Shown piece after piece: positions 54,901 through 62,605 of a stretch of DNA of 64,000 nt. How positions within the stretch are numbered: position 1 is the first letter of the stretch; every line of letters starts with the position of its first letter. Source of the stretch: Kribbella kalugense (lineage in GTDB: Bacteria > Actinomycetota > Actinomycetes > Propionibacteriales > Kribbellaceae); contig NZ_SODF01000001.1 in NCBI RefSeq assembly GCF_004365875.1, positions 2,604,001 to 2,668,000 on the forward strand, written 5' to 3'. Below the pieces are notes generated by a model. It was not told the origin of the DNA. It did not search any database and saw only the letters and a list, made by a program, of their open reading frames with translations. The position numbers were made by a program, and so were the translations under genes.

Positions 54901-57900
54901 CGCCAGAAACCTCAACCTCGCCGCCGTCGTCTCCAACGGCCGCCACCGACTCCTGAAGCGCCTCGCGCCCCGCGTCCCCGGCAGCTACATCACCAGCCGC
55001 GCCAGGCACCCGCACGAGCTCAGCAGTCTCCGCCTCGTCGCCGAACTCCGCTCCGTCCTCCGCCGTACCCGAAGACGCGCCTACGACCTCAGCCACGCCA
55101 CCAGAAGACGCGCCTGCCACCTCGGCCGAGGTCTCGGCTACCCCACCCCCGCCGTCCCCAACGTCCTCAGCGACAGTCCCCTCGCCACCACCCGCCTGCT
55201 GGTCAACGCCAGCACCATCCACACCCTCAAGCCCAGCCCCGACGTCCTGCCCCTCGACACCCTGCCCCTCGACACCCCGCGCCTCAACGTCCTGGACCTC
55301 GACATCCCGCCCGTCGACGTCATGCGCCTCAACACCCTGCGCCGACTCGACGTCCTGCGATTCGCCCCCGACCGCCGGGTCGCCAGTCGCCGTCGCCTCA
55401 CCCAGCGCAACCGCCGCCTCAGCCACCTCGGACTCGCCACCGTCAGCACCCTCGGCCTCGGCCTCGGCAGCCTCGGAGGCTACGAGTCCGGCGCCCTCAA
55501 CATCCGTGGCCCCAGAAGCCGCACCCTCATCGCCGTCAGCATCTTCGCCATCGGTGGACCCAGAACCCGCAAGCTCGGCAGCACCAGCTCCCCCGGCACC
55601 GGCGGACTCAGCACCCACCGCCTCGGCGCCACCAACTCCTTCGGCATCCGTGGAATCGGAAACCGCAGGCTCGCCGCCGCCACCTCCCTCGACATCGGAG
55701 GACTCAGCACCCACCGCGTCGGCGCCGCCGCCTCCCTCAGCATCCGCGGTATCCGAGACCCCGGGCTCGTCGCTGCCAGCACCCTCGACATCGGCGGACT
55801 CAGAACCCGCAAGCTCGGCGCTGTCAGCTCCTTCAGAACTCGCGGACTCGACTACCTCCAGCTCAGCTGCGTCGTCCCGCTCAGCTGCGTCGTCCCGCTC
55901 GGCCGAGGGCTCGACGCTGGCTTGCTCATGCCCGGCGACCCGAGCATCCGCGGCCGCCTCATCCAACTCCTCCGCGTGTTTCTGCTCGCCCTGCTCTTGC
56001 CCACCCCGCTCCGCGTCGCCGGGCTCTTGCTCGGCCCGTGCGGCGTCGGCGTGCTCTTGCTCGGCATGCTCCGCGTCGCCGGGCTCTTGCTCGGCCTGCT
56101 CTTCCCGACCATGCTCCGCGTCAGCGGGCTCTTGCTCGGCGCGCTCCTCGGAAGCCTGCTCCTGCTCGGTGGCGTTTGCCGACGGGGTGGAGGCTTCAGG
56201 TTGGATGGCCTCTCGGGCTGCGGGAGATGTCTGCTCGCCTGCAGCGCGCGGCTGCTCGTCCGCCTTGGACTCGCCAGGTGCTGCCTGCGGTTCGTCGGTG
56301 GACTGCTTGTTGTCTGGCTCTTCTGCGACAGCCGGTACAACGGCCCCTTGCTCGTCGGCCGCAGATTCCGGCGTGCTGTCAGGTGCAGCCGGCCGAGCCT
56401 CGACCGCTTGTGCCGCGGCGGCTTCGCCCGAGGGCTGCTCGACTGCTGACTCGGCCTCGGACGTCGGCGCCGCCGTACCTGCGGATGCAGCAGCCTCGGG
56501 AGCGAGTTCGGGCTCCGCCACAGGTACTGCGGACGCGGCAGACGCAGCGGGCTCGGCCGTCGGCTCGGGCTCAGACGTCGGTGCCGAGGCGGCTTCGGGC
56601 GATGACTGTTCAGCTGCTGACTCGGCCTCGGACGTCGCAGGCGCCGTCTCGGCTGATGCAGCAGGTTCGGCAGCGAACTCGGGATCCGTCGCAGGTACTG
56701 CGGGCTTGTCGGACGCAGCGGGCTCGGCCTCAGACGTGGGTTCCGAGGTAGCACCCCGCGCAGACTGTTCGGCTGGCGACCCGGTCTCGGACGTTGGCGC
56801 TGCAGGTGTGGCGGAATCAGCAGGTTCAGAGGCGTCCGGCGCAGGTACTGCGAAGGCGGCGGGCTCGGCCGTCAGCTCGGGCTCGGGTGTGGGTGCGGCG
56901 GTGCCACCGGCTTCGGAAGTCGTCTCAAGCTGAGGCATAGCTGCTGCGGGGGCACCGGCCTCGGGAGTTGGCTCGAGTTCGGACGTGGGTGCGGCGGTAG
57001 CAGCGGGTGCGGACTGGTCGGCTGAGGGCGCTGGCGATGGCGCGGCTGCGGAAGGTGCAGGCGACGGCGCGTTTGCGGGCGGCGCTGCCGGCTCCGTGGG
57101 TTGCGCGGGCGTGGGCTGCGCGGACGTGGCCTGCGCTGGCTGCTCAGCTGCGGGGGCCGGGGTGGGCTCGGCCGGCTTGGCTGCTGGAGCTGTGAGCGGT
57201 GAGGCGGCCTCGGGCGACGGCGCGCTAGTGGAAGGGGCCGGTGCCGACGACGCGGGTGCGGAGGCTGCGGCGGGCGTTGGTGCGGAAGGGGCGGGTGTTG
57301 AGGGGGCGCCGAGGGTGGGGCGTTGGGGGGGTGTGGGGATGGATTGTTGGAGTTCTCGTTGCCAGGCTAGGCGGACTACTGGGAGTTCGGTGGTGCGTTC
57401 GGAGGGGTCCTCGTCGGCGTATGGGGTGGTTTCGGGGGCGGCCGAAGGGCCCTGGCCGGTGGGACCGGAGTCGGGGGTGGCGCCGGCCGGTTCTACGTGG
57501 GGGGCGGCGGGTGGTTGGAGGAGGGTGCCGTCGATCCAGCGTTGTTTGAGGAGTGGGCGGAGGATCTTGCCGCCGGGGGTCGTCGGGAAGTCGCGGCGTG
57601 GGACGCCGACGACCTGGGCCGACAGGCCGAGGCGGGACTGGATCAAGCTTCGGATCGCCTGGTCCATCCCAGGAACAGACTCGGCCGTCAGTGCATAGAA
57701 GACGACCAGCCGGTCGGTCCCGGACTCCTCGTCCGCGACACCGCACGCGGCGACCAGACCGTGTTCCGCGCCGACCACGGTCGTGGCGACGGACTCGATG
57801 TCGTGGGCGTAGTGGAGCTTGCCCGACATGATGATGCGTTCGCTGTCCCGGCCGGTGATGACGACCTGCCCGCCGGTGATGAAGCCCTGGTCCCCGGTCG

Positions 57901-59269
57901 CCAGCCACTTCCGGGCCGGCCAGTTCCCGACCGGGAACGCGGTCCGGTCGGCCTCGAGATTCCCGAGGTACCCCGGCGTGACCCGAGCCGACGCGACCTG
58001 CAGCTGACCGATCCGGCCTTCCGGCAGTACGGCGCCGTTCGGTGCCACGATGCGTACCGTCGTACCCGGTGCCGGCGCTCCCACCGACACCAGCGACAAC
58101 ACCCCGGGGACCTCAACGCGCGTCTTACCCGGTCGCGCGACAGCGACCTTCCCGGACGACGGGCGCTGGTCCACCCACTCGACGATGCCGGTCGGTGGGA
58201 TCCGTACCCGGTGCACGTTCGGCGTCAGCCCGGGCCGTGCGAACGTGATCCCGGTGACCGTCTCGGTCATCCCCCACGCCGCGACGAACGTCTCCGGCAC
58301 CACGCCGAACCGGTTCGTCACCCGCAGGAACTCCGACATCACCGGCACGGTGATCTGCTCACCACCGCTGACCAGACTGCGCAACGCGGACAGATCCCAG
58401 TGCCGGTCCGGCTCCCCCGCCACAGCGGCCGTGGCGAGGCGGTACCCGAAGTTCGGCGACCACGAGTGGTTGACGCGGTGCTGGTCCATCAGGTCGAGCC
58501 AGCGCAGCGGGTTGGACAGCACCCAGTCCGTGTTCACGTGGATGTTCGTGCACCCGGTGAACACGGGCAGCAGGTGGTACAGCAGGAATGCCCCGCTGCG
58601 ATCCAGCGGCAGCCAGTTCAACGTCGTCTGACCAGGTCGCACCGGCAGCATGGCCGGCGTACCGGCAGCGAATTCGACCAGCCCGCGATGCGTCAGCTGC
58701 ACGAGCTTCGCCGCGCCCGTCGAGCCCGACGACAACATCAGTACGGCGACGTCGTCCGCGGCCGGCCGGTGGAAGTCCGAGGTCGGCTCGTGGCCCGCCA
58801 TCGCGTCCGGGTCGAGGACCGGCAGGCCGAGGTCGTTCGGCAGGTCGGACGGGCGGCCGATCAGGACCGTCCAGCCGAGCAGGTCGGTGATCTTGCGGAG
58901 CCGCTCCCGGCCTTCTTCGGTCCGGTCGCCGCCCGGGTTCGGCGCGACCAGCAGCGGGCGGATGCCGCCGAGCGTGCAGGCCCAGAACGCGGCGAAGAAC
59001 CCGACCGGCTCGGTGCAGTGCACGACCGCGGGATCACCCGCGCGTACGCCGTTCGCCCGCAGGCCGGCCAGGATCCGGGCGGCGAGCTCGAGCAAGGTCG
59101 GGAAGTCGAGCTTGGTCTCACGGCCGTCCGGGCCGATCTCGACCACTCCGGCGGCGCCGAAGTCACGCGCGGCCCGGAGCAGCGCGCTCGGCAGGTCGCG
59201 CGGGTACCCGGCGGGAATCATCAACGCCGGCCCGGTGGAGATCGCCGGCCGGTCTGCACCACTTCTCAC
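48944..59269 (-). CDS. giant acyl-AMP ligase / PKS / NRPS-like protein with degenerate catalytic sites
   Basis: 3441 residues. Order: (1) acyl-AMP ligase, about 15-575, with LSSGSTGAAKLVQLTH, AWGMTETVTG, GRDSERIIMSGK and PGGKILRP, all key residues present; (2) a ~990-residue low-complexity linker, Ala/Pro/Ser then Glu/Asp/Gly/Val-rich; (3) ketosynthase, about 1565-2000, with SAWSSSLVAVH (Trp1714 for the catalytic Cys), EANGIGTATAD (Asn1839 for His) and NIGHLDSAAG (His1879 kept); (4) acyltransferase, about 2040-2390, with Ser2142 in GHSVGEYAAL and AFHS, malonyl-type; (5) carrier domain with GATPASM, Ser2533, instead of GxDS; (6) the C-terminal half of a condensation domain, about 2695-2900, no HHxxxDG; (7) adenylation domain, about 2945-3441, with YTSGSTGNPKGV, NEYGPAEAS, YRSRDLGRW and NGRLDR (Arg3427 for the A10 Lys). 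It ends without carrier, thioesterase or reductase. No pathway genes flank it. GTG start; an ATG at 59221 is an alternative. Confidence 0.88.
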   Translation of the reverse strand: MRSGADRPAISTGPALMIPAGYPRDLPSALLRAARDFGAAGVVEIGPDGRETKLDFPTLLELAARILAGLRANGVRAGDPAVVHCTEPVGFFAAFWACTLGGIRPLLVAPNPGGDRTEEGRERLRKITDLLGWTVLIGRPSDLPNDLGLPVLDPDAMAGHEPTSDFHRPAADDVAVLMLSSGSTGAAKLVQLTHRGLVEFAAGTPAMLPVRPGQTTLNWLPLDRSGAFLLYHLLPVFTGCTNIHVNTDWVLSNPLRWLDLMDQHRVNHSWSPNFGYRLATAAVAGEPDRHWDLSALRSLVSGGEQITVPVMSEFLRVTNRFGVVPETFVAAWGMTETVTGITFARPGLTPNVHRVRIPPTGIVEWVDQRPSSGKVAVARPGKTRVEVPGVLSLVSVGAPAPGTTVRIVAPNGAVLPEGRIGQLQVASARVTPGYLGNLEADRTAFPVGNWPARKWLATGDQGFITGGQVVITGRDSERIIMSGKLHYAHDIESVATTVVGAEHGLVAACGVADEESGTDRLVVFYALTAESVPGMDQAIRSLIQSRLGLSAQVVGVPRRDFPTTPGGKILRPLLKQRWIDGTLLQPPAAPHVEPAGATPDSGPTGQGPSAAPETTPYADEDPSERTTELPVVRLAWQRELQQSIPTPPQRPTLGAPSTPAPSAPTPAAASAPASSAPAPSTSAPSPEAASPLTAPAAKPAEPTPAPAAEQPAQATSAQPTPAQPTEPAAPPANAPSPAPSAAAPSPAPSADQSAPAATAAPTSELEPTPEAGAPAAAMPQLETTSEAGGTAAPTPEPELTAEPAAFAVPAPDASEPADSATPAAPTSETGSPAEQSARGATSEPTSEAEPAASDKPAVPATDPEFAAEPAASAETAPATSEAESAAEQSSPEAASAPTSEPEPTAEPAASAASAVPVAEPELAPEAAASAGTAAPTSEAESAVEQPSGEAAAAQAVEARPAAPDSTPESAADEQGAVVPAVAEEPDNKQSTDEPQAAPGESKADEQPRAAGEQTSPAAREAIQPEASTPSANATEQEQASEERAEQEPADAEHGREEQAEQEPGDAEHAEQEHADAARAEQEPGDAERGGQEQGEQKHAEELDEAAADARVAGHEQASVEPSAERDDAAERDDAAELEVVESASSEGADSAELAGSESADVEGAGSDEPGVSDTADAEGGGGADAVGAESSDVEGGGGGEPAVSDSTDAEGVGGAEAVGAESAGAGGAGAAELAGSGSTDGEDADGDEGAASGATDVEGAGLVASEAAEAEAEGADGGESEVAEAAVALGEATATGDPAVGGESQDVESAQGVEAHDVDGRDVEVQDVEARGVEGQGVEGQDVGAGLEGVDGAGVDQQAGGGEGTVAEDVGDGGGGVAETSAEVAGASSGGVAEVVGASSGTAEDGAEFGDEAETAELVRVPGAAGDVAAGDAGREALQESVAAVGDDGGEVEVSGAADSDELQASESAAAVGEGSEPGDLADSESAAVGVVPPKDSEVAEDGVVGVAEDVAEGNASGDADDRETHVAPREASVEQESVGGDEQASGPAEDVAEGNAADGVVGRERVGLVEPVAVVGVAGRFPGAEGVEQFWENLVGGVESVRRFSAEEVGGTGDGAAAVSGVLEHVESFDAKFFGLSDREAELMDPAQRLFLEVCHQALEHGGYAGTSSRVGVFAGSGMNLYNRHHQSRDSLATRVAYRLGLTGPAIGVQSAWSSSLVAVHLACQALRSGDADLALAGAAAVQMPQATSYQPTPESILSPSGHVRAFAADADGTVGGNGVAAVLLKRLDQALADGDTVYAVIRGTAVSNDEGNQVDLIERALERAGFDADSVSYIEANGIGTATADAAEVKSLTTALRRHTDKVGFCTIGSVKPNIGHLDSAAGMAGLIKTILMLQHRMLVPTINYTTPNPALALDGSPFVIGTEAREWDAGTTLRAGVSAIDAGGTNALVILEEAPRQIRRGDDGPVVLPLSAPDPDALADLVELYRTDLGHGTGHRLIDLAGTAALGRPAHRHRVAVAGGSEAELEEALGSAQATEVPRGGPGPLGYAFTGQGAARRGMAAGLAARFPAFRSVLDECDRVYHEETGGNLLELLLTTAAGTAEGVWPTETAQPALFAFELALARLWQSFGVQPALVVGHSVGEYAALTVAGALSLQDGVRLTAKRGQLMQRGTVPGAMVAVRADADRVREIARTTGVEVAAGNGPQSFVLTGSEVIVGQLAAQLDRLEVAWQRLDVDRAFHSSLVDPILADFAEIVRGITLKPLRTPMVSSWSGDLLESGTVLDGDYLVGQLRQPVLFGDAVEAVTAAGCRRFLELGPDAVLSPAGRRIAPNSTWIPAQRLGQDPVLATMNGLAELYEQGTEIAWAKVYPDGGRVPLPTYPFRRVHHPVDPSVTVVIGPGTAVAGDNGVAARAQSNAFERAARAQSLVFEPPSNAAVKRIMLDPPTEPVEPEPTVDEDSERSPFELPAETHQIDADYLLQAGSLPGDEVSAERYRESLDVVLDLTCEELNLDPYDLTVDHTFAELGATPASMAPVIDEINSRFSVELAPDDLFLTYTTPHKLATAVAVEAAEPEPALAEPAPTEELPASRDPRAALAVLGTGLAELAAKVDEAAAATSEAELPGSGMAALMSQQLRVAGQLVDGVTQLMREQLALLGEQPDEPAIEDPAGSWDDEVIDEARSTTESRPGDEERRRDFSYWDQTLAGAEPLVLPADRVRVAGDNAVASVKQELDEELGDAVFAYSRERKLSPVMTMLAAVATVLGRFAAQEDVTIGSALIRPKGDTSTAIRRPLPLRIDLSGEPDLGELAQRVRDLATDAFDHAGLDLAILQRDPLFQILVDFEDGDDDLPAAVDLRFRLTHHGAGVICTADYRSGLFDRTTIERLLGYLAEVLRRATTRSNLRLPELVLPIESDLEALRELEADTDPSGPIGRVRRDAVVAGELSGLHTLFEQQVARTPDAIALIQNNRQLTYAELDRRSNAVAWQLVDLGVKPGQLVAVRVARGTEMVVAVLAVLKSGAAYLPLDPGVPESRWAFMIHDASAVALVGDDAALADRLGLRLVPVAAVDGDPRARQAPPVRAAADDVAYCIYTSGSTGNPKGVIVPHRGPVNLVRHYLRTRRSLRTLQWTSFGFDVHVQEMFTTLASGAALVLIGEDDRYDPDSVVAALRDHGVERLFMAFSPLTALLATMRRLPELPALREIVAGGEAMVLTHKVRDFLDAHPNCRLYNEYGPAEASIVTTIHEVDPAEDRPSIGRPIEGVVVRLLDAVLRPVPVGAVGEIYLGGAAVAQGYIGRPEETEHAFVPDPGHPGARLYRSRDLGRWRVDGMLEYLGRADDQVKIRGHRVEPGETEHVLADQPGVVDAVVVAQSDPGGDTCLIGYVVLEDSDPAVLARLMLDLGKELPIYLVPADLIPIEELPLDDNGRLDRTRLPDPEWRKP
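54590..57560 (-). repeat. low-complexity coding region (disordered linker of the megasynthase)
   Basis: About 2.97 kb encoding only Ala, Pro, Ser, Thr, Glu, Gln, Asp, Gly and Val-rich sequence. The upstream half is repeats of the ATSEAE, SEPEPT and AASA kind; the later half has DAEG, VEGAG, AESSDVEG and VEGQDVE-like repeats. No domain recognisable; the frame is uninterrupted. Net charge is strongly negative. Confidence 0.85.
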
Positions 59270-59693
59270 GCCGATGCCACCACCAGCGGGGTCGCCAACC
59301 GATCAGCTGCGGGTACGACGGGACGCGCGCACGGCTCGGCTACGAGCGGAGAGACGCCGGCCAGATGGCGACTCACGGACACGCGCCTCCCCAACTGGAC
59401 GGAGCGGGTTCAGGGCAGACCCGCCTCACTTCACACCGACAGCAGCCCCGTTTTCCGCCAGCCGGAACAACGCCGTCACCGGGCGCACCCGGTGCGTCAT
59501 CGAGCCGACCGACAGCCGTGAACCCTACCAGCCGCAACCGGCCCTGGAGGAGTCCGTTCTCACCAGCCGATAGTTAAGAATTCCGCGACCCATCGACACC
59601 GTTCACAACGAGCGGGAGCCGCTTCCGATACGGCCCCCGGCACAAACTCCGGCGCGCAAAACTCCGGCGACAGGATCGTCCGGTGGGTCGACC
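59270..59693. other. divergent intergenic region upstream of megasynthase and carboxylesterase
   Basis: About 420 nt with no supported gene; short frames are GC-skew artefacts. It must hold both promoters. An AT-rich patch (atagttaagaattc) near 59570 and a direct repeat of aactccggcg just before the carboxylesterase are the only visible elements. Confidence 0.55.
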
Positions 59694-61184
59694 ATGGTGA
59701 CCATGATCGACAGCGGCTCAACGGTCCGCACAACTACCGGACTCGTCCGCGGCAGCGCCGAGAACGGCCTCGCGGTCTTCCGGGGGATCCCGTTCGCCGC
59801 ACCCTTGCCGGGCGACCTGCGGTTCGCCGCTCCGCAGCCCGCCGAACCATGGGACGGCGTTCGTCCGGCAACGTCTTGGGGACCACCGCCACCGCAGTCG
59901 CAGATCTTCGGACCGCCGTCGAACCCGGTCACCGGGGACGAGTGGTTGACGGTCAACGTCTGGTCGCCACGGGTCGAGCTCGGCGCCGGGCTGCCGGTGA
60001 TGGTGTGGATCTACGGCGGCGCGTACGCGTTCGGCCACGCGAGTGATCCGGCGACCGACGGGGCACGGCTGGCTCGCGAGGGTGACGTCGTACTGGTGAC
60101 GTTCAACTATCGGGTCGGCGTCGAAGGGTTCGGCTCGCTGCAGGGTGCTCCCGCCAACCGGGGTCTGCTCGATCAGGTCGCGGCGCTCGAGTGGGTGCGC
60201 GAGAACATCGCGGCGTTCGGCGGCGATCCGGCGCGGGTCACGGTGTTCGGGGAGTCCGCCGGAGCCGGCTCGATCGCCGCCCTGCTGGCGATGCCGCGAG
60301 CCGCAGGGTTGTTCGGCCGGGCGATCACGCAGAGCGTGCCCGGGACGTTCTTCTCGGTGCCGCTGGCCGACGACATCATGGCGACGATCGCCAAGCGGCT
60401 CGGACGCGAGCCGAGCGTCGACGGCCTGAGCGGGGTCTCCGCGGCCGAGCTCGTCGGGGCGAGCGACGCGTTGAGCGGCGCGATGCTTCCGTACGCCGAT
60501 CGCTGGGGAGCCGTCGCGCACACCTCGGTCCCGTTCTCGCCGGTTGTCGACGGTGAGGTCCTGCCGAGGACGCCGTACGACGCTCTCGCCGACGGCACCG
60601 GCCGCGAGGTCGAGCTGATCGCCGGCCACAACCGCGACGAGTACCGGCTGATGCTCGCGATCACCGGCCGCCTCGGCAACGTCACCGACTCCGACGCCAC
60701 GGCCGCGCTGGAGCTGCTCGGCCCGGACGGCTTCCGCGAGGCCTATCCGGACGCGAGCGCCGAGCGCTTGTTCGAGCTGGTCCATTCCGACTGGCTGTTC
60801 CGGATGCCGAGTCACCGGCTGGCCGAAGCGCAGGTCGCCGGCGGGGGCCGCGCGTACTCCTACGAGCTGGTGTGGCCGAGCAGCGGGCTCGGTGCCTGTC
60901 ACGGCGTCGACGTGCCGCTGGTCTTCGGGAACCTTCAGCAGGAGCACACCGCCTTCCTCCTCGGCTCGGAGTCCCCCGCCGACATCGAGCGAGTCTCCCA
61001 ACACTTCCGAACCGCCTGGACAACCTTCGCCCACACCGGCGATCCCGGCTGGCCGCAGTACGACGAAACGCACCGCCTAGTCGCGTCGATCGGCACCGAC
61101 CTCACCATCACGCCGTACGCCGAAGAACAGTCCCGCCGCCTGTGGGCCAACTACGACTTCGCACCGCTCCCCTTGCTGGGGTGA
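59694..61184 (+). CDS. carboxylesterase/lipase family protein (type B)
   Basis: 496-residue cytoplasmic esterase. FRGIPFAAPL and DEWLTVNVWSP are the type-B opening; the oxyanion hole is VWIYGGAYAFG; the nucleophile is Ser188 in FGESAGAGS; the acid lies in AGHNRDEYRL; His403 is in CHGVDVPLVFGN. Full length and intact. It hydrolyses carboxylic esters; substrate unknown. ATG at 59694, with another ATG three codons in. No signal peptide. It precedes a beta-lactamase-fold hydrolase on the same strand by ~100 nt. Confidence 0.93.
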   Translation: MVTMIDSGSTVRTTTGLVRGSAENGLAVFRGIPFAAPLPGDLRFAAPQPAEPWDGVRPATSWGPPPPQSQIFGPPSNPVTGDEWLTVNVWSPRVELGAGLPVMVWIYGGAYAFGHASDPATDGARLAREGDVVLVTFNYRVGVEGFGSLQGAPANRGLLDQVAALEWVRENIAAFGGDPARVTVFGESAGAGSIAALLAMPRAAGLFGRAITQSVPGTFFSVPLADDIMATIAKRLGREPSVDGLSGVSAAELVGASDALSGAMLPYADRWGAVAHTSVPFSPVVDGEVLPRTPYDALADGTGREVELIAGHNRDEYRLMLAITGRLGNVTDSDATAALELLGPDGFREAYPDASAERLFELVHSDWLFRMPSHRLAEAQVAGGGRAYSYELVWPSSGLGACHGVDVPLVFGNLQQEHTAFLLGSESPADIERVSQHFRTAWTTFAHTGDPGWPQYDETHRLVASIGTDLTITPYAEEQSRRLWANYDFAPLPLLG

Positions 61185-61280
61185 ACGTGTCAGCGCGGTG
61201 GCGGTCCGGTGTCAGGGCGCGCGGCGATCGTGGTTCTCGGCAGCGCGGGACCACCGCGCTCGAGACCGAGGAGCACGAAC

Positions 61281-62369
61281 ATGCCGATCCAAACCCCCAG
61301 CGAGCAGCAGGACCGCCCGGAGTTGCGGAAGGCCGCCGAGGAGTTCGTCGACGCCGGCTTCGGCGGGCTGGAACTGCGCGTGCACGACGAGCAGGGCGAG
61401 TGGGTCGGCAGCGCCGGAGTCCGTGAGCTTGGCAGCGCCGACGAGCCGCCGCTGGACGGACAGGGTCGGGTCGGCAGTGTCACCAAGACGTTCGTGTCGA
61501 CTGTCGTGCTGCAACTCGTGGCCGAGGGCAAGCTCGAGCTGGACGGCCCGGTGGCGCCGCATCTCGCCCGGTTCGAGCTGGATCCGCGGATCACGGTGCG
61601 GATGCTGCTCAACCACACCAGCGGGCTGTTCAATTACACGGGCGAGTACTTCCCCGACGGAACCGTCGTACCGGGCCTCCCGGCGACCGGCAAGGACTGG
61701 GCGGAGAACCGGCTGCAGGGCTACGCACCGGAGGAGCTGGTCGAGTTCGCGCTGTCCAAGCCGTCGCGGTTCGAGCCGGGCGCCGAGTGGAGCTACGCCA
61801 ACACGAACTACACGATCGCCGCGCTGCTGATCGAGGCCGTCACCGGCCGCTCGTTCACTGCGGAGCTGGAAGCGCGGATCCTCAAGCCGCTCGACCTGAC
61901 CGGCACCCTGGAACCGGGCGACCGGACGGACATTCCAGACCCCCACTCGCACGGCTACTTCCGCTACTCGGACGGCGACGAATCGAAGCTGGTCGACGTC
62001 ACCGAGCAGAACCCCTCGCTGCTGTTCGGCGCCGGCAGCATGCTCTCGACCGTCCGGGACCTGCACGTCTTCATGTCCGCGCTGCAGAGCGGACAGCTGT
62101 TGCCTGCCGAACTGCTGGCCGAGATGCGGACGCCGGAGCCGAAGAGCGGTCCGCTCAACTACGGCCTGGGTCTGTTCGCGCAGGACACCGGCTCAGAGAC
62201 CATCTACCACCACAACGGCAGCGCACCGGGCGGGTACGGCGCCCTGGTGTTCAGCAGCGCAGACGGCACCAAGACCCTGACCGCCCTCATCACGATGGGA
62301 GACGCCGACGTAGACCTGCTCCAGATCTTCCCGCCGGCCCTCGACCGCCTGGTGAAGGCGGTGTTCTGA
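61281..62369 (+). CDS. serine hydrolase, beta-lactamase/D-alanyl-D-alanine carboxypeptidase fold
   Basis: 362 residues from the ATG at 61281, 7 nt after GAGGAG. Class C-type motifs: Ser66-V-T-Lys69 in GSVTKTFVSTV, Tyr172-A-N174 in WSYANTNYTIAAL, and HHNGSAPGG in place of KTG. MLLNHTSGLFNYTG is the usual helper block. No signal peptide is visible, so it is likely cytoplasmic, as with several esterase-like family members. The frame is open upstream, but this start has the best ribosome site. Confidence 0.92.
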   Translation: MPIQTPSEQQDRPELRKAAEEFVDAGFGGLELRVHDEQGEWVGSAGVRELGSADEPPLDGQGRVGSVTKTFVSTVVLQLVAEGKLELDGPVAPHLARFELDPRITVRMLLNHTSGLFNYTGEYFPDGTVVPGLPATGKDWAENRLQGYAPEELVEFALSKPSRFEPGAEWSYANTNYTIAALLIEAVTGRSFTAELEARILKPLDLTGTLEPGDRTDIPDPHSHGYFRYSDGDESKLVDVTEQNPSLLFGAGSMLSTVRDLHVFMSALQSGQLLPAELLAEMRTPEPKSGPLNYGLGLFAQDTGSETIYHHNGSAPGGYGALVFSSADGTKTLTALITMGDADVDLLQIFPPALDRLVKAVF

Positions 62370-62459
62370 AACAGATCCGTGGGCGAAGGGGGGATCGAAG
62401 CGTTCCTGGACGCCGAGCAGCCGGGTAGGTGATATCGTGAACGCCTGCTCCTCAGGTGA

Positions 62460-62499
62460 GCAAACCTCCCCGGCGCCGGCGTGCCGGGGCTTCGTTTGC
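62460..62499 (+). promoter_or_regulatory. two-tier hairpin upstream of tRNA-Val
   Basis: Nested inverted repeat: outer gcaaac/gtttgc and inner ccccggc/gccgggg, ending 10 nt before the tRNA. A leader hairpin or terminator of a short upstream transcript; role not known. Confidence 0.55.
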
Positions 62500-62509
62500 C
62501 GGGCGGCAT

Positions 62510-62586
62510 GGGCTGTTAGCTCAGTTGGTTAGAGCACCTCGTTTACACCGAGGGGGTCGGGGGTTCGAGTCCCTCACAGCCCACCA
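62510..62586 (+). tRNA. tRNA-Val (anticodon UAC)
   Basis: Cloverleaf: acceptor gggctgt/acagccc, D-arm gctc-agttggtta-gagc, anticodon stem cctcg/cgagg with loop tttacac (anticodon TAC), T-arm with ggttcgagtcc, discriminator A and encoded CCA. Reads GTA (GTG by wobble). Confidence 0.97.
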
Positions 62587-62605
62587 CTAGTAACCACCGG
62601 CCGGC

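Noticed and set aside
54590..57560. Frameshift or two separate genes joined across the low-complexity region
   Set aside because: The frame continues without a stop into the ketosynthase, and the repeats stay in frame; no start codon with a ribosome site was seen near the ketosynthase. An assembly problem cannot be excluded from sequence alone.
52541..59521. Very long antisense frames opposite the megasynthase (for example 52541-56449 and 57497-59521, plus strand)
   Set aside because: They consist of Arg/Pro/His-rich or repeat-like residues with no domains, as expected for the antisense of GC-biased coding DNA; the minus-strand frame has clear catalytic domains.
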